Below are positions 1-11,696 of a stretch of DNA of 64,000 nt, in pieces (position 1 is the first letter of the stretch; each line of letters begins with the position of its first letter). Made by a program: the position numbers and the translations under genes. The DNA lies in the NCBI RefSeq assembly GCF_040954645.1, contig NC_092809.1:76958935-77022934 (forward strand), given 5' to 3'. Origin of the DNA: Diabrotica undecimpunctata. Lineage: Eukaryota > Arthropoda > Insecta > Coleoptera > Chrysomelidae. Under the pieces are notes generated by a model. That model was not told the origin of the DNA. It made no database searches and saw only the letters and a program-made list of their open reading frames with translations.

Positions 1-2264
1 TGAATGCTAAAGAAATAATGTAGAAAACCTTAAACTCATAGTCGAGTACAATAACTCAAAAGCGTTCATAGACCTTTCAGATTAGATAAAATCTTACAAT
101 CATTCACTCATCAAAGGGATTAAGTGGTATAGAAAACTGGCATTTGAGCTAATTTTAGGAACTACGTTTGTGAATACCTATATTCTACATAAACAAGTAA
201 CAAAGGCCAAAATGTCAATTACCGAGTTCAAAGAACATATTCTGGAAGCTATGTTCTCTTCATCCAGAGCCCCACAAGCCTCAAAAAAATCATAACCTTG
301 AGAATGTGGAAACAAGAAATCCTTGTGTGGTATTTCACTACCGAATAGAACAAGAATACTATAGAAAAACTGCCTCAAATGAGAAACATTACTGTGGTTT
401 CTGATTCTTTGGAGCCCGTTCTGCCAACAAAATAAATTAAGTATGCCAGGCCATATATTTATTACTCCCATACAAATGTATAGCAACCGCGGAAAGGTAT
501 AGAAAGGCCACGCAAAAAAAAACATACATTGGAACAGCTTGCGACATAACTGCTGTACCGCAGAACTTAAACTAATTTTTTAGCGCGTTACCACTCACCT
601 AAAAAATCATATGTATCACTCTTCTTCTCAGTGTGCCTAAGTAACTCATTTTACTCTGACTGCAGCAATTCTGAAGAGTTCTAGTGTTGTTTTTCACTCC
701 ACTGCTTTAAATTTTTCAAGCAGGACGTACGTTGTTTCCCAGTCCCCTTTTTCCTTTTACCTTTCCTTGTATAACCAATCGCACCGACTGATATTTTTCA
801 TTTTTTAGTGTGTGACCAAAGTAGCCCATTTTTTCTTCCTTCATAGTGTTGAGTTTGTCTTTTTCTTGTTTGATCCTTCTTAAGGTTTTCCTTGTTTGCT
901 ATCCTTCTTAAGTTTTCCGTGTTTGTTACGTGTTGTGTCCATGATACTTTTCACATTATTTAATATCACCACATATAAAAGCTAGCAAGTATTTTTTAGT
1001 TACTTCTAGTTACTATCTAGTTCTAATTTCTATTCCCAGTTTTCCATTCCATAATACTGCTTTCGTCTTCTGGAAGCGCTTTTGACAAATACAATACGTC
1101 GTTTTAAACTGTCTGTCTGTTGAGTTGTATCGTCTTTTGTTTTTGACATATTTATGAATAAATGCTTTTGAAATCTCTCATGTTTTTCTAGAGTTTTTCA
1201 TGGTATCTTCAAATGTTGTTTTGTGCTCATTTTTTATACGATTACTTCTGTGTCAAGATTCTATTCTGGTACTACTTACTTATTCTGTGTTTTTCTGCCC
1301 TTCACTTTTTCTTTGATAGGTTATTATTTAATTTGAACTGATAGAGAGCTAATATTTGTGTAGTTGATTGAATGGAAAAGATTCTGTAAGATCGTAAATA
1401 ATCGTTTTACTGTCTGACGTCAATTGGTTTCTAGTACTTGATATTCTCCATAATTTAATTAACATAAATATTGCATACATCTTACGACTACCTAGGATAG
1501 CTTAAAGAGTACGAATTGAAGTAAAAATAACTACTGGACCAGTGGTGTACTATTCATAATTCTATTATACGATCTTGCTACTATTTATTTTCCTAATATA
1601 TTGCTCTTGGTAAAAATATTACGTAAATTTTCCTCTTCAACTTTTGTTTTAAGTGATATCTGATATATTAATGTAAATTTCTGTTTTCTGTCTAGTATTT
1701 CAAACAAACACTATAGAGCTTTTCCGTCCTGCTACTACCAATTTAGTAAGAATAACTATGATGGTTACCAATATTCGGTAACGAACCAGCAGTCACAGAA
1801 GACGCAAGACTCCTTCTATCGAACCATAAGCGTTCTGCCGTATCATTGAAAGTCGCATCGTGGAAAATGTTCGATAATGAGAAAAATTCAAGTAAAGAGG
1901 TTATTATAAACATCTGTTTATTACGCAAAAAGGCCACAATAACTTGAACTCAGAATAATCACAGATGTTCTTACTGAACACTGCTCACTTCACTGCTAAA
2001 TCATTTCTGTAAAATTGGTAAGGTTGTGGCATTTTGACGAGACTGTATTTTCAGTTAACTCTGTCCGGAGATTATTAATTTTATCACTTCGAATACGTGT
2101 AAGTACTGAACAGTTCCCTTTTCGTAATAAATTATGTTTGGGATTAGAGTACTCATATGTACCCATAAACGAGCACGTTTTCTTTCTTAATTTTTCAATG
2201 GCTATTTAATTCGGTAAAAGGTTAGAAAAACGAAAAACAAAACAACATAAATACAAAAGAAAGT
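1..2264. other. No recognisable gene
   Basis: This AT-rich stretch has only short open frames on both strands. The longest, 115 codons at 178-525 on the minus strand, has no domain I recognise and is rich in hydrophobic codons, as chance frames in AT-rich DNA often are. I see no terminal repeats or RNA gene here. Confidence 0.5.
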
Positions 2265-4130
2265 TACAAGAAGATCATAAGAAATCAGATCGATTATATA
2301 ACAATTACAGAAAGGTACCGAAATTCAAATATCAAAATAACTAAAGCACTACCTGGAGCCGATGTCCCCTCAGATCATAGCTTATTAATCAGTGACATAA
2401 AACTCAAACTTAAAAAAGTAAAACGCCAACAACAAGAATACAATAAAATCCATAAAGAACATAGAAGGAAAATCCGGTATGCAAAAGAAAAATGTTACAG
2501 CAACAAATGTCTTGAAATAGAAGAACTGCAGAAAAAGAATGACACGTTTAATATGTACAAAAAGGAGAGAGAAATAACTGGAACATATAGATCAACTGCA
2601 AGTAGTTTACTTGATAAACAAAGAAATATAGTCAATGAACAAGACAGAGTAGAGAGATAAAAAGAATATATTGAGGAGCTGTTTGATGACGATGGAACAG
2701 AAATTCAAATTGAAAATATATCGACTGGTCCAAACATAACACTCGATAAAATGGAAAGAGCTATGAAGCTATCAAAGAATAGGAAAGCAACCGGTTCAGA
2801 TGAAATTCCAAGAGAAATAATCAAACTACTCGACGATAAGGGTAAACATTCTCTTCTAAGCCTCTTCAATAAAATATACGAAACAGGACATATACCAACA
2901 GACTGGCTACGGTCAATATTTGTAATGACACCGAAAAAAATAAAGGCCAAACAGTGTAGCGATCATCGCACTATCATTCTGATGAGTCATGTACTGAAAA
3001 TTTTCCTAAGAATACTGCACTCGAATTTACAACAAAATAAAAGTACAACTAAGTAAAACACAATTTGGGTTGCAGGTCATGGTTCAAAGATGTAGGAATA
3101 TCGAACAATCAGTAAATATGTGTTTTATCGAGTTCGAAAAGGCTTTTGACCGAGTAAACCATGACAAACTTATAGGTGTCTCGCAACAATTGATGACCGA
3201 GACCTCCGTATTATCAAAAATTTGTATTGGCATCAATGTGCAAACATACGAGCTGGTCACAACAGCAGTGGAAATACGACGTGGAGTGAGGCAAGGATGT
3301 ATTCTATCGCCTCTACTCTTTAATATCTACTCCCAATTTATTTTCAAAGAAGCCTTATTTGAAGATACAGGCATTTAAATCAACGGAATTAATGCCAACA
3401 ATCTCCGATATGCAGAGACCTGCAACGACTTATAAACAGGGTAACCGAAGAATGTGATGAATATGGGCTAAAACTTAATACTTCTAAACCAAAATTTATG
3501 GTTTTCAGCAAAACGGAGTTACAACCAACGAACATCAGAGCGTATGGAATAGAGTTAAAAAGAGTTCACAATATTACCTATTCGGACGCAAACGTTAACG
3601 ATAACTGGGACATAAATAAAAAAATAAGAATATGAAAAAGCCAGAGCCGCCATCTATAAATTAAAGAAAATTCTAATTAATAGAGATATTACGTTAAAGC
3701 TTTTCTCCACATTGCTGTATGGTATGGAGAGCTGGACTCTTACATAGACATTAATGAAAACAATGGAGGTCTTTGAGATGTGGATTTATCGCCGAGTATT
3801 GCGAATAAGTTGGGTTGATCGAATAAGAAATGAAATAGTTTTACATCGAATGAAAAAGAGCACAGAAATAACAAAAACGATAAAAATTCGAAAGTTAAAA
3901 TATTTCGGTAATGAAATGAGACATCCAGAGAGATATAACCTTCTACACCTCATAATACAGGGTAAGATCGCCGGAAGGAGAGGCCCAGGCCGAGGAAGAA
4001 CATCCTGGCTCCGAAATCTTCGAGAATGGTATCAAGAGACCACCGCTAATTTATTTAGAACCGCCGTAAACAAAGTTACTATTGCCAATATGATCGCCAA
4101 CGTTCGATAATCGGACATGATACTGAAAGA
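2265..4130 (+). pseudogene. RTE-like LINE, decayed endonuclease and reverse transcriptase
   Basis: This is a 5'-truncated non-LTR retrotransposon. It begins inside the C-terminal part of an APE-type endonuclease; the frame at 2348-2410 carries the catalytic Ser-Asp-His motif at 2370-2378. The connector and RT follow in three broken frames (2751-3056, 3070-3378, 3754-4110). Visible RT motifs are the FIEFEKAFD block, which is motif A with its Asp kept, and GVRQGCILSPLLFNIY near 3283-3330. The YADD active site is destroyed: at 3403-3429 the frame reads YAETCNDL. The C-terminal block (WIYRRVLRISW, later GRRGPGRGR) matches the element at 13.9 kb, so both belong to one family. Stops and frameshifts make this copy dead. 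I call the clade RTE-like from its C-terminal arrangement; a related APE-type clade is possible. Confidence 0.82.
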
Positions 4131-5399
4131 AAAAAGAAAAGGTTACAGCTTCAGATTTTTTTATTTATGAATCTTTTTGTGTGTCGGGAAACTTTAAAGT
4201 AATGTTACGTTTTACTTTTTTATTTTTCATTTATTTTAAGAGCTGTGATCTGCTTTAATTATATGATTATTGACAACAATGTTTATTGTTTATTTTTTGA
4301 GTACTTAATAAATTCGTGTGTGTATAAAAATTTAAAAGTTTAATAAACATATTTTTTTTATTGTGACGTATTATTTTATTGTTGTAGAAGCGGTATAACC
4401 TATTTAAAGTATTTCGTAGAATACCTATGTATATAATCTCTTTCAGCTTATGGGAAAATATGTCGACTTTTATGATTTTCTTTGATTATTCTTTGTTTTC
4501 TGTTTTCTGGTTTCTGTCTTTCATGTTTTCTGACGTGTTTTTCTGATGTCTTTGAGAAAAATTGTTTAATTTATTTAATCTTGAGTTCCTTCATCAGTTT
4601 CAGGTTAAAACTAGAGCTTCAGTTGTTGAGCTTGTCAGTTTTTCCACCACAACGTAGACAGAGCAACACGCAAAGAATTAAAATCTACAATGCAATTTAG
4701 TAGTTATTCTTATGATATCTAAAATTAAACTTTCTAGTCATATATCATTACAAATAATATACTCTGCAACTCAAATTTCATTACTTTTATTCTATCATAA
4801 CTGTAATAATAACCATCTCATAATGAAGAGAAAGCGACATTAGAAGCCCTTCTTAATGAATTTAACACATTATAATGAATATTCTAAAGCCGCTAACTAC
4901 GCTACTGCTTTATGCATAGTCGTAAACTTTTAGTACATAAGTTCTCTTATGTGCAATACATCTTTTGGTCGCTAAATTTTACGACGTTTCATTATTCAAA
5001 TGGTATTGCATAGTTACAGGCCTATAACTAAGGAATGCAACTATTGTTGAAGAATTTTTAAGTTTGATGTGTAAAATTAGATGTTTTATTTATTGACATG
5101 CAATGGAGACCTAGTAATAGAATAGCTTTAGAAACCAGTGTTACATATTAAGAGGTGATTAAGATTTATCTGATCAATGTGTAATGATTATTTAGTTTTT
5201 TACAAGGATTTAATCGATAAATGTCACACAAATACGTGCTACAAGACTAGCCTGCAAGAATTCTTTTGCGTTTCATTAGTAACACTTGAATCTACATTAT
5301 TACTAGATATATAATAATGACAGCTACTAACAAGGCACTGTCCTGTAGATCTAGGACGAACTGTTTCATTCATTACACATCTTTTAAATTCTTTTTTAA
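4131..5399. other. No recognisable gene
   Basis: AT-rich spacer between two LINE remnants. It has short chance frames only, such as the 72-codon frame at 4482-4700, and no motif I can assign. Confidence 0.5.
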
Positions 5400-5740
5400 A
5401 TGTTTTAACTGACAATGACCTCTCTCAGATTGCTTTCCACTTTTTCTAACCATCTTTTTCATTGCCTTTTCTTCCTTCTTTTAATGGACTTTCTTTAAAA
5501 AACCATCTGGAACATTATGTCTTCTGCATTGGATTGGATGCATGTGCCCTACCCTATTCTTTGTGTCTATACCATTCATAGATTTCTTGTCTTGTGTCCC
5601 TTTTGAATTCCATTTCCAACAGGTTTGTTCATTTATCTCCACGAAAATATTACTCCACATTATGCGCTCCCAACTTTGTAGCTCTGAAGTTTTATTGAGT
5701 ACAAAAGTCTCGTACACATACGTAGTGGTTCATCTTGTCT
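5400..5740 (-). mobile_element. LINE 3' coding remnant, antisense
   Basis: Read on the minus strand, the frame at 5481-5717 contains a block like the C-terminal end of APE-type LINE ORF2 proteins: a W-x-R-I-M-W segment, then GHMHPIQCRRHNVPDGFLKKV, then in another frame a basic stretch and WLEKVESNLREV. In these families that corresponds to the 'GHV.RM ... RPR.RW.D.VE.DL' tail. Stops and frameshifts interrupt it and no RT core is present. The assignment rests on this tail alone, so it is tentative. Confidence 0.42.
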
Positions 5741-5847
5741 AGCTTTACATCCATTGTCCCTCGACTTAATATCATAACTGACTGCGCGCCAGGTCTTTTC
5801 TCTATAAAAGAATAACAGCCTAATTGTCTGTTCTTTGTTCGCATGAC

Positions 5848-5879
5848 GACATATTTCGCCCTAGTTGACCCTCATCAGG
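5848..5879 (-). other. Hammerhead-like core, degenerate
   Basis: On the minus strand this reads CCTGATGA, 14 bases, then GAAA. That is the order of the conserved boxes of a hammerhead ribozyme (CUGAUGA ... GAAA). The intervening bases do not form a convincing stem II, so this is at best a decayed copy. It is listed because better versions occur at 37.3 and 38.1 kb. Confidence 0.25.
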
Positions 5880-6139
5880 TGGTGGTATAACTCGAATCCA
5901 GATCCGAAGAGAAAAAAAAAAAGGATCCTTAAACAAATTCTCCATTAAAATTAATGGAAAATACTTTACCACTGTATCACTGACCTACGTAGCAACTGCT
6001 AAACTTTCCCCCCTCGGCTCCTAGACTATATTTTGAGCGACAGAACACAAAATTTTACTGGTCAAAATCTAGGAAAATATTTAATTATATATCAGTTAGA
6101 ATTAGGCTATACACCCCAACGTGGGGTTAAACCGCGAAT

Positions 6140-8720
6140 GCTTTCTAGATCTTATTTCTTGGGTGGATCAGTCCCTTTTGTTTATGTTATCTTCTTGAAG
6201 ATATCTCTCCATTTTTTCCTGTCTCTAGTTTTCCTCTCCATTCTCTGACTCCTGCCCTTTGGAGGTCTTCTTTCAATTTCTTGCAGGCATTTTAATCTTG
6301 GTCTTCCCTTCTCTTTCTTTCTCCTGGATTCCATTATGTCATTGCGTATGTCACTGCTTCATATCCTGCTCGCCAAATGTGACCTAACCATCTAGCTCTG
6401 CATTGCTTTCAGTTCTTGCTTCATCTTTACATTTGTTCTGCTCCTATATTCATTTTGCTTTGTTCTGATTGGTCCCAGTATGGTTCTTATAATCTTTCTC
6501 TTCGCTATTCTTAACTCTTCTTCATCTTTTTTAACCATCGTCATTGTTTCTCCTGCAAATAATAATATTGGCCTAATTATGGTGTTATAAATTTTCATCT
6601 TAGTTTTCTTAGTCAGTGTTTTGCTTTTAAGTAATCTTTTGTTTGCAAAATAAGCTTTATTCGCTGCTAATATTTTTTCTTTTATTTCGGACTTCCTTTC
6701 TCCAGTTTTGCTTATTGTAACTCCTAGGTATTTGAAGTATTATACTTCTTCAAACTGAGAACTTCCTATTTTGATTTTTTATTTCATTGGCTTTTGCCCT
6801 AATCTTAATATGTTTGTCTTTTCTTGATTTATTATCTATGATTTATCTTAGTCACATTACCTCCCCTTTCTCTTTTATTTCTTCTAGCATTTCTTTCATT
6901 ATTTTCCTGTTCTTTGCAATAAAAGTAATATTGTCTGCATATGCGGTTATTTGACCACCTCTTGTTCTTATATTTCCTTTATTTATATTTCGTAGTACGT
7001 ATTCTAAGGCTAGATTAAATAGCGTTGTTGATAAGGCATCTTCTTGTTTCATCCCTTTATTTATACTGAATTCATCTGTCTCTCCTCTTTGTGTCTTTGT
7101 GCTAATTTTTCTAGTTCTCATTGTCATTTCTATTAATTTTCTCAGTTTATGTGAAATTTTTAATTTTTTAAATTAGTCTTTTCCTTTTAATTGCATCAAA
7201 TGCCTGTTTGAAGTCTATGCATAACATTTCCAATTCTAATTTATATTCGTTTGCTTTTTACATTATTTGTTTTATTCTGTGTATTGCACATATCTACAAT
7301 AGATATGTAGATCTACAATAGATATGTAGATCTACAATAGATCTACATATCTATTGTAGATCTTCCTTCTGTGAATCTATATTGTTACTGTCTCACTGTC
7401 TTCTTTATGGTCTTTGATATCCTCCTTTTTATTATTGATAGTTTATATGTTGTATTTAGTAACGTTATTCCTCTATAATTTTCTCAAATTTGTTGGTCTC
7501 CCTTTCTATGTTTTGTTATGATCTGCCCTACCTCCCAGTCCCCTGGCATTTTCTCTTCTCTTCTCTTCATTTCATATATTTTTCAATAGTGCCAGTATTG
7601 TTCCTCTCAACTCCCTTCCTCCGTATTTTATTAGTTCCATATTAATTCCATCTTTACCAGGGGCTTTTCCATTTTTGCTTCTCTGTATTACTTCCTCAAA
7701 TTCCTCTAATGTTGGTTTTTTTGTCTACTTCATCTACTTCGTCTGCTTCTTCCACGTGCACCATTTCCTCCTAGTTATTAATTTCTTCTCCTGTTGTTTC
7801 CTCCGTCAAGAGCTCTCTGTAGCAATCCCTCCATACTTGCTTGTATTCTTTATCCTCTATTATCACTGTTCCCTCTTTATTTTTTATTCCGTTTGTTTTG
7901 TCTTTGTATTTTTTGTTTTGTTCTGTAATCTTTTTGTAAAAATTTTTCGTATTTCTGTTTATTCTTTCCTGCTCTATTTCCTCCATTTTTTCGTCTACCC
8001 ATCTTCTTTTATTTTGCCTTATCACTTAGTTTTTCTTGTTGTAACTTTTTGCACCTTCTTCTATTGATTTTTTGATCGTCTCCCATTCTGTGTTTATATC
8101 TTCTGCTTTATATTTCTCTTTTATTTGAACTGTAACTGCCTCTTCATATTTTTTTCTTACTTCTTAATTACTCATTGTATTGACATTCCACTTTTTATGT
8201 TGGTTTTTCTGTTTTGTTTCAATTTTGATTTTTTGTCTTATAGTGGCTGTGACCATGTAGTGGTCTGAATCTGCACACGCACCTCTAAATATTCTTAATC
8301 TTTTATTGACGATTGTTTTCGTTTATTAATCATTATGTGATCAATTTCACTGTATGTTTTCTGATCTGGTGACCTCCATGTTACCTTATGTATTTTAGGG
8401 TGTTCAAATGTTGTTAAGCTTATTAACAAATTTGTTCTTGTTGCCAGGTTACATAGTATTTGCCCATCTTTCGTGTTTTCGTGTATTGTATGCTTTCCTG
8501 AAATTTGTTGTAAAAAGTCCGTTTTTCCAATCTGGGCATTGAGGTCTCCTAGTACAAATATGACATCTTCTTTGGGTATTTTTTCTATCTCTTCGTCCCT
8601 ATCATAAAAGATTTCTTTTTCGTCTGCATTGCTTGTTTCTGTAGCAGCGTACAAGTTTAACACTGATATAATCAATGGTTTGTTGTTGACTCTTACATAG
8701 GCCATTGTAATTATATTATT
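6140..8720 (-). pseudogene. APE-type LINE, endonuclease plus RT, decayed, antisense
   Basis: Read from 8720 downwards, this is nearly the whole ORF2 of a non-LTR retrotransposon. The 8705-8295 frame is the endonuclease, with VLGDLNAQIG and a TWRSPDQKTYSEIDHIMI block (the APE Asn/Asp and His motifs in family order). The connector lies at 8025-7771, and the RT core at 7127-6852 shows GMKQEDALSTTLFN in place of the usual GLKQGDALSPLLFN. The active-site box reads YADN rather than YADD, so the second catalytic Asp is lost. The thumb/C-terminal part is at 6598-6392, and a GRPRLK-type tail can be followed in broken frames to about 6140. The N-terminal endonuclease segment is missing, so the copy is 5'-truncated near 8720. 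It is inactive. Confidence 0.8.
7292..7362. repeat. Tandem plus inverted 20-bp repeat (hairpin) inside the LINE
   Basis: The 19-20 bp unit atctacaatagatatgtag occurs twice in a row, then a partial third copy is followed by its exact reverse complement (atctacatatctattgtag). The last two copies can fold into a perfect stem of about 20 bp. It interrupts the decayed LINE between recognisable RT segments, so it arose after or during its decay. Confidence 0.85.
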
Positions 8721-8740
8721 ACTCTATCAAATCACATATT

Positions 8741-9341
8741 ATGACGAGCTTTGTACGAGATACCAAGTATATGTATTGTGCTAGATCAGGCAACCAGATA
8801 CCTAGACTATTAATTGATGATCTGGAACTGGAAGGTGTGGACACCTTCGTCTACCTGGTCTCACTGGTGACCAAAGACAACAATGTCAGCGAACAAATTA
8901 AAAGAAGAATAGTGCTTGCCAATAAGTGCTATTATAGCTTAAGGAAACAGATGGCCCCAAAACTACCCAGAAAAATTAAAGTTACCATATATAAAACACT
9001 AATAAGGCCAGTGCGAACATACGGGTTAGAAACGTGGTCACTTACACAGAACGCGTAAGAATTGCTTAAACGTTTCGAGAGAAAAATTCTGCTATTAAAT
9101 TAGCATGCCTTCGATGGATAGGACATGAATTAGGTGAGATGAAGATGCAACGATCAGAAAAATTTTCGACCGAAGAGGACCAGCGGGAAGACGGGCCAGA
9201 GGAAGACCAAAACTTAGGTATCAAGATAACATAGAGGACGATCTAAAATCCATCGGAATTAAAGCATGGAGAAGAGTTACCAGAGACAGGGGCAAATGGA
9301 AGATTGTTCTGAAGAAGGCTTTGGCTCATAACGAGCTGTAA
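8741..9341 (+). pseudogene. LINE RT C-terminal fragment
   Basis: The frame from 8741 encodes the segment after the RT active site of a non-LTR retrotransposon: FVYLVSLVTKDNNVSEQIKRR, then YKTLIRPVRTYGLETWSL, ending at a stop at 9056-9058. After a frameshift the typical tail continues (RWIGH, then GRRARGRPKLR) to a stop at 9339-9341. No RT catalytic box is present, so the copy is 5'-truncated. The wording of the tail differs from the 13.9-kb family, which suggests a separate family. It lies head-to-head with the antisense LINE that ends near 8720. Confidence 0.75.
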
Positions 9342-11038
9342 TGCCACGTATGATGATTGTACGAAATATTTGTTGTATAGTACTTATTATATGTAATAAA
9401 TAATAGTTATTTTTTATGTACAAATATAATTTAAATTTAAATTAGGGTTTCTAGCTTTACTACCGTCGCGTCACATTTATTTCAGTAAGAAGGTAAAAAG
9501 AAGGCATGCATATAGTCGAAATATTTAGCGAATAAGTATATTAAGATATTTATGTCAATATTTAAAGCATTTCTAATGCATAAAAATCCGAACTTTAAAT
9601 ATTATACTCCAAAAAATAGTAAATTATGCATCGAAATCTAAGATGACAAGACACTTCACTACTGTAGATTGTATTGATTTTATTGAATTTCTCAGTTGAA
9701 TTTTATGGAGATGCAAGTTTTTCATATCTACGACGTCGTTGGTAATGTTTCTGTATCGGTTTAGCATAAATTGGGCCAAGTTAATTGTTCCTATTGGATT
9801 ATCTTAAGATAAATAAGCCGAACTTGTATAAATTAATTTATAAAAAAAACTTCCAGTAATATGATGCGCGAGAAACTAGAAATACACTATGGTATAATAG
9901 CAAACTTCCTTGTTAAATGCACATCAAACTAAATTAAAATCTTCTTGAAATACGATTTAGCAATTTAATTTAATCTCTATATAGCCAATTAGTTATCTAT
10001 TTGGTTGCAAACGCCTCCATTTTTTTACCTTTCTTTGCGTACATTTTTTTATAAATGAATTTGCGAATCTAATATTTTCCCTTTTTATATAAAACTTTTT
10101 TTAGCTTTATATATAAATCATATGTTTGCTCTTCTCTTCCAGCAAAAATTAAGTTAGCCATTCCTTGAAAGTTTTCTTATCTTCCCTGGCCCAATATAAT
10201 TTAGAAAAGTGTTTGAAAGTTGAAACAGACTTTAACATAGATTGATAAAGTTTTATTTTCTGAAAATTTACAAAGTTCAAAATCATATTAATTCTATCGA
10301 CTCAATTGTCAACTTTGCTTATATATAATGCATATATCTACCTTACTTTTATTTCCTTTCATGTATCAATGTAACTGCGTATTTGTTTTTTATTTTATTT
10401 ACAAAATATTTTATCAAATGCACCAGATTTTTTATAGCTAAAATAATAAATATGAAAGTAGCTAATACTGTAGAAGTGTAGAATCATAGTAAAAGCTATA
10501 TTCGTGATATGTAAAATCGCTCCAATACTTTCTTGGTCCCGTTATTACTGACGGTGTATATTACATATTTTATAATATTGCATCTTTCGCTTCTGGCTGA
10601 CAATACACTGTAGTTTCACTTGTTTTTCACTTCTAAAACCAGTTTAAGTGTAATAAAAACAATTATATCATTTAATCAGTCACGATGTTTGAGGTTAGTA
10701 GTTATCAACTAAAACCAAATGTTATGCTTTATATGGCTTTTCGATTGTATATCTACAATGCAAACATGTATAATTAATATGCGCGTAAAGAAATATTCTC
10801 CGTTTATAAGAAGTTTTAGCTGAGCTAAAGTAAAAATATAATTTTTGAAATTTTGGCAAACAAAGATTTGTCGTTAGATAATCATACAGTATAGATATAA
10901 GATAGTGACGGTGATATTGACGTAAACTTTATTCATTCAATATTTCCAGATTCGAGAAAAAGTTATTATTTTAAAAGATATTATCCAGACATTTCAAGTG
11001 AATTTAGTGAACCAGTCGATATCGCTCCACTATCTGTA
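9342..11038. other. No recognisable gene
   Basis: Strongly AT-rich spacer with no open frame above 60 codons and no repeat structure that I could detect by eye. Confidence 0.5.
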
Positions 11039-11696
11039 AAGGCGAACTCGTGTATTTGGCAAATATGCTATTTCGGTACTTGCCAAATACACCAAGTTTC
11101 GAACTTAATTTCAAGTACAGCACTCCCACTACTCGTGTATTTGACAAGTACGTCAATACTAGTGTACTTTGCAAGTACAGCAGGTTTCTTTGTCTCTCAG
11201 CTTTCATTTTGTTTCCATCATATCGCTGTAGTAGCATTTTTGTAGTATTGAGTCGCTGCATGAGAAGAATTAAAGGCAGGTCTCGTTAATAAAATTTCTG
11301 TTTTTGTGTTGTGGATGTCTAGGTTGCCATATAACTGGCTCATTTTCATCGAGAAATTCAAAAACCACTTCTTGAGACCACTCCGTTTCAAAAAAAAAAC
11401 TAGAATTAACAACATTAAAAACATAAACCATGCTTGCGCTGCGGAAGCCAAATACAGAATACTGCAGAAATTAATTGCGAGCAAGTCGGCAAGTAGTGGG
11501 AACGCATTGACAAATAGTATGAACTGAAATAATTGAAATCACTTTTGACTCGCTGCGTTTTTACCGACAACTCGCTGAACTTTGATTGCTTCAAATAATT
11601 GTAAAAGTAATGGCAGAGTGAACCACTCCCACTACATGGCAAATATAGGCAAGTGACAAATATTTACCAAATACACCAGTAGTGGGAATCCGCCTT
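11039..11696. mobile_element. Short element with terminal inverted repeats (MITE-like)
   Basis: The left end reads AAGGCGA then ACTCGTGTATTTGGCAAAT. The right end, reverse-complemented, reads AAGGCGGATTCCCACTACTG then GTGTATTTGGTAAAT. The two match apart from about a dozen bases missing on the left. The words CACTCCCACTACTCGTGTATTTG and 'gcaagtac/gtacttgc' recur inside both ends, as subterminal repeats do in hAT-type and similar DNA elements. There is no transposase frame. No clear target duplication is visible (flanks ctgta and aaaag), so the superfamily is not assigned. Confidence 0.5.

Noticed and set aside
178..525. 115-codon minus-strand frame
   Set aside because: No recognisable domain or conserved motif; composition fits a chance frame.
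6110..6130. ccccaacgtgggg resembling the tRNA-Lys primer site
   Set aside because: It lacks the TGG start, has no LTR before it and is self-complementary, so a chance palindrome is more likely.
7675..8067. 130-codon plus-strand hydrophobic frame resembling a membrane protein
   Set aside because: It is the antisense shadow of the Lys/Glu-rich connector of the minus-strand LINE.
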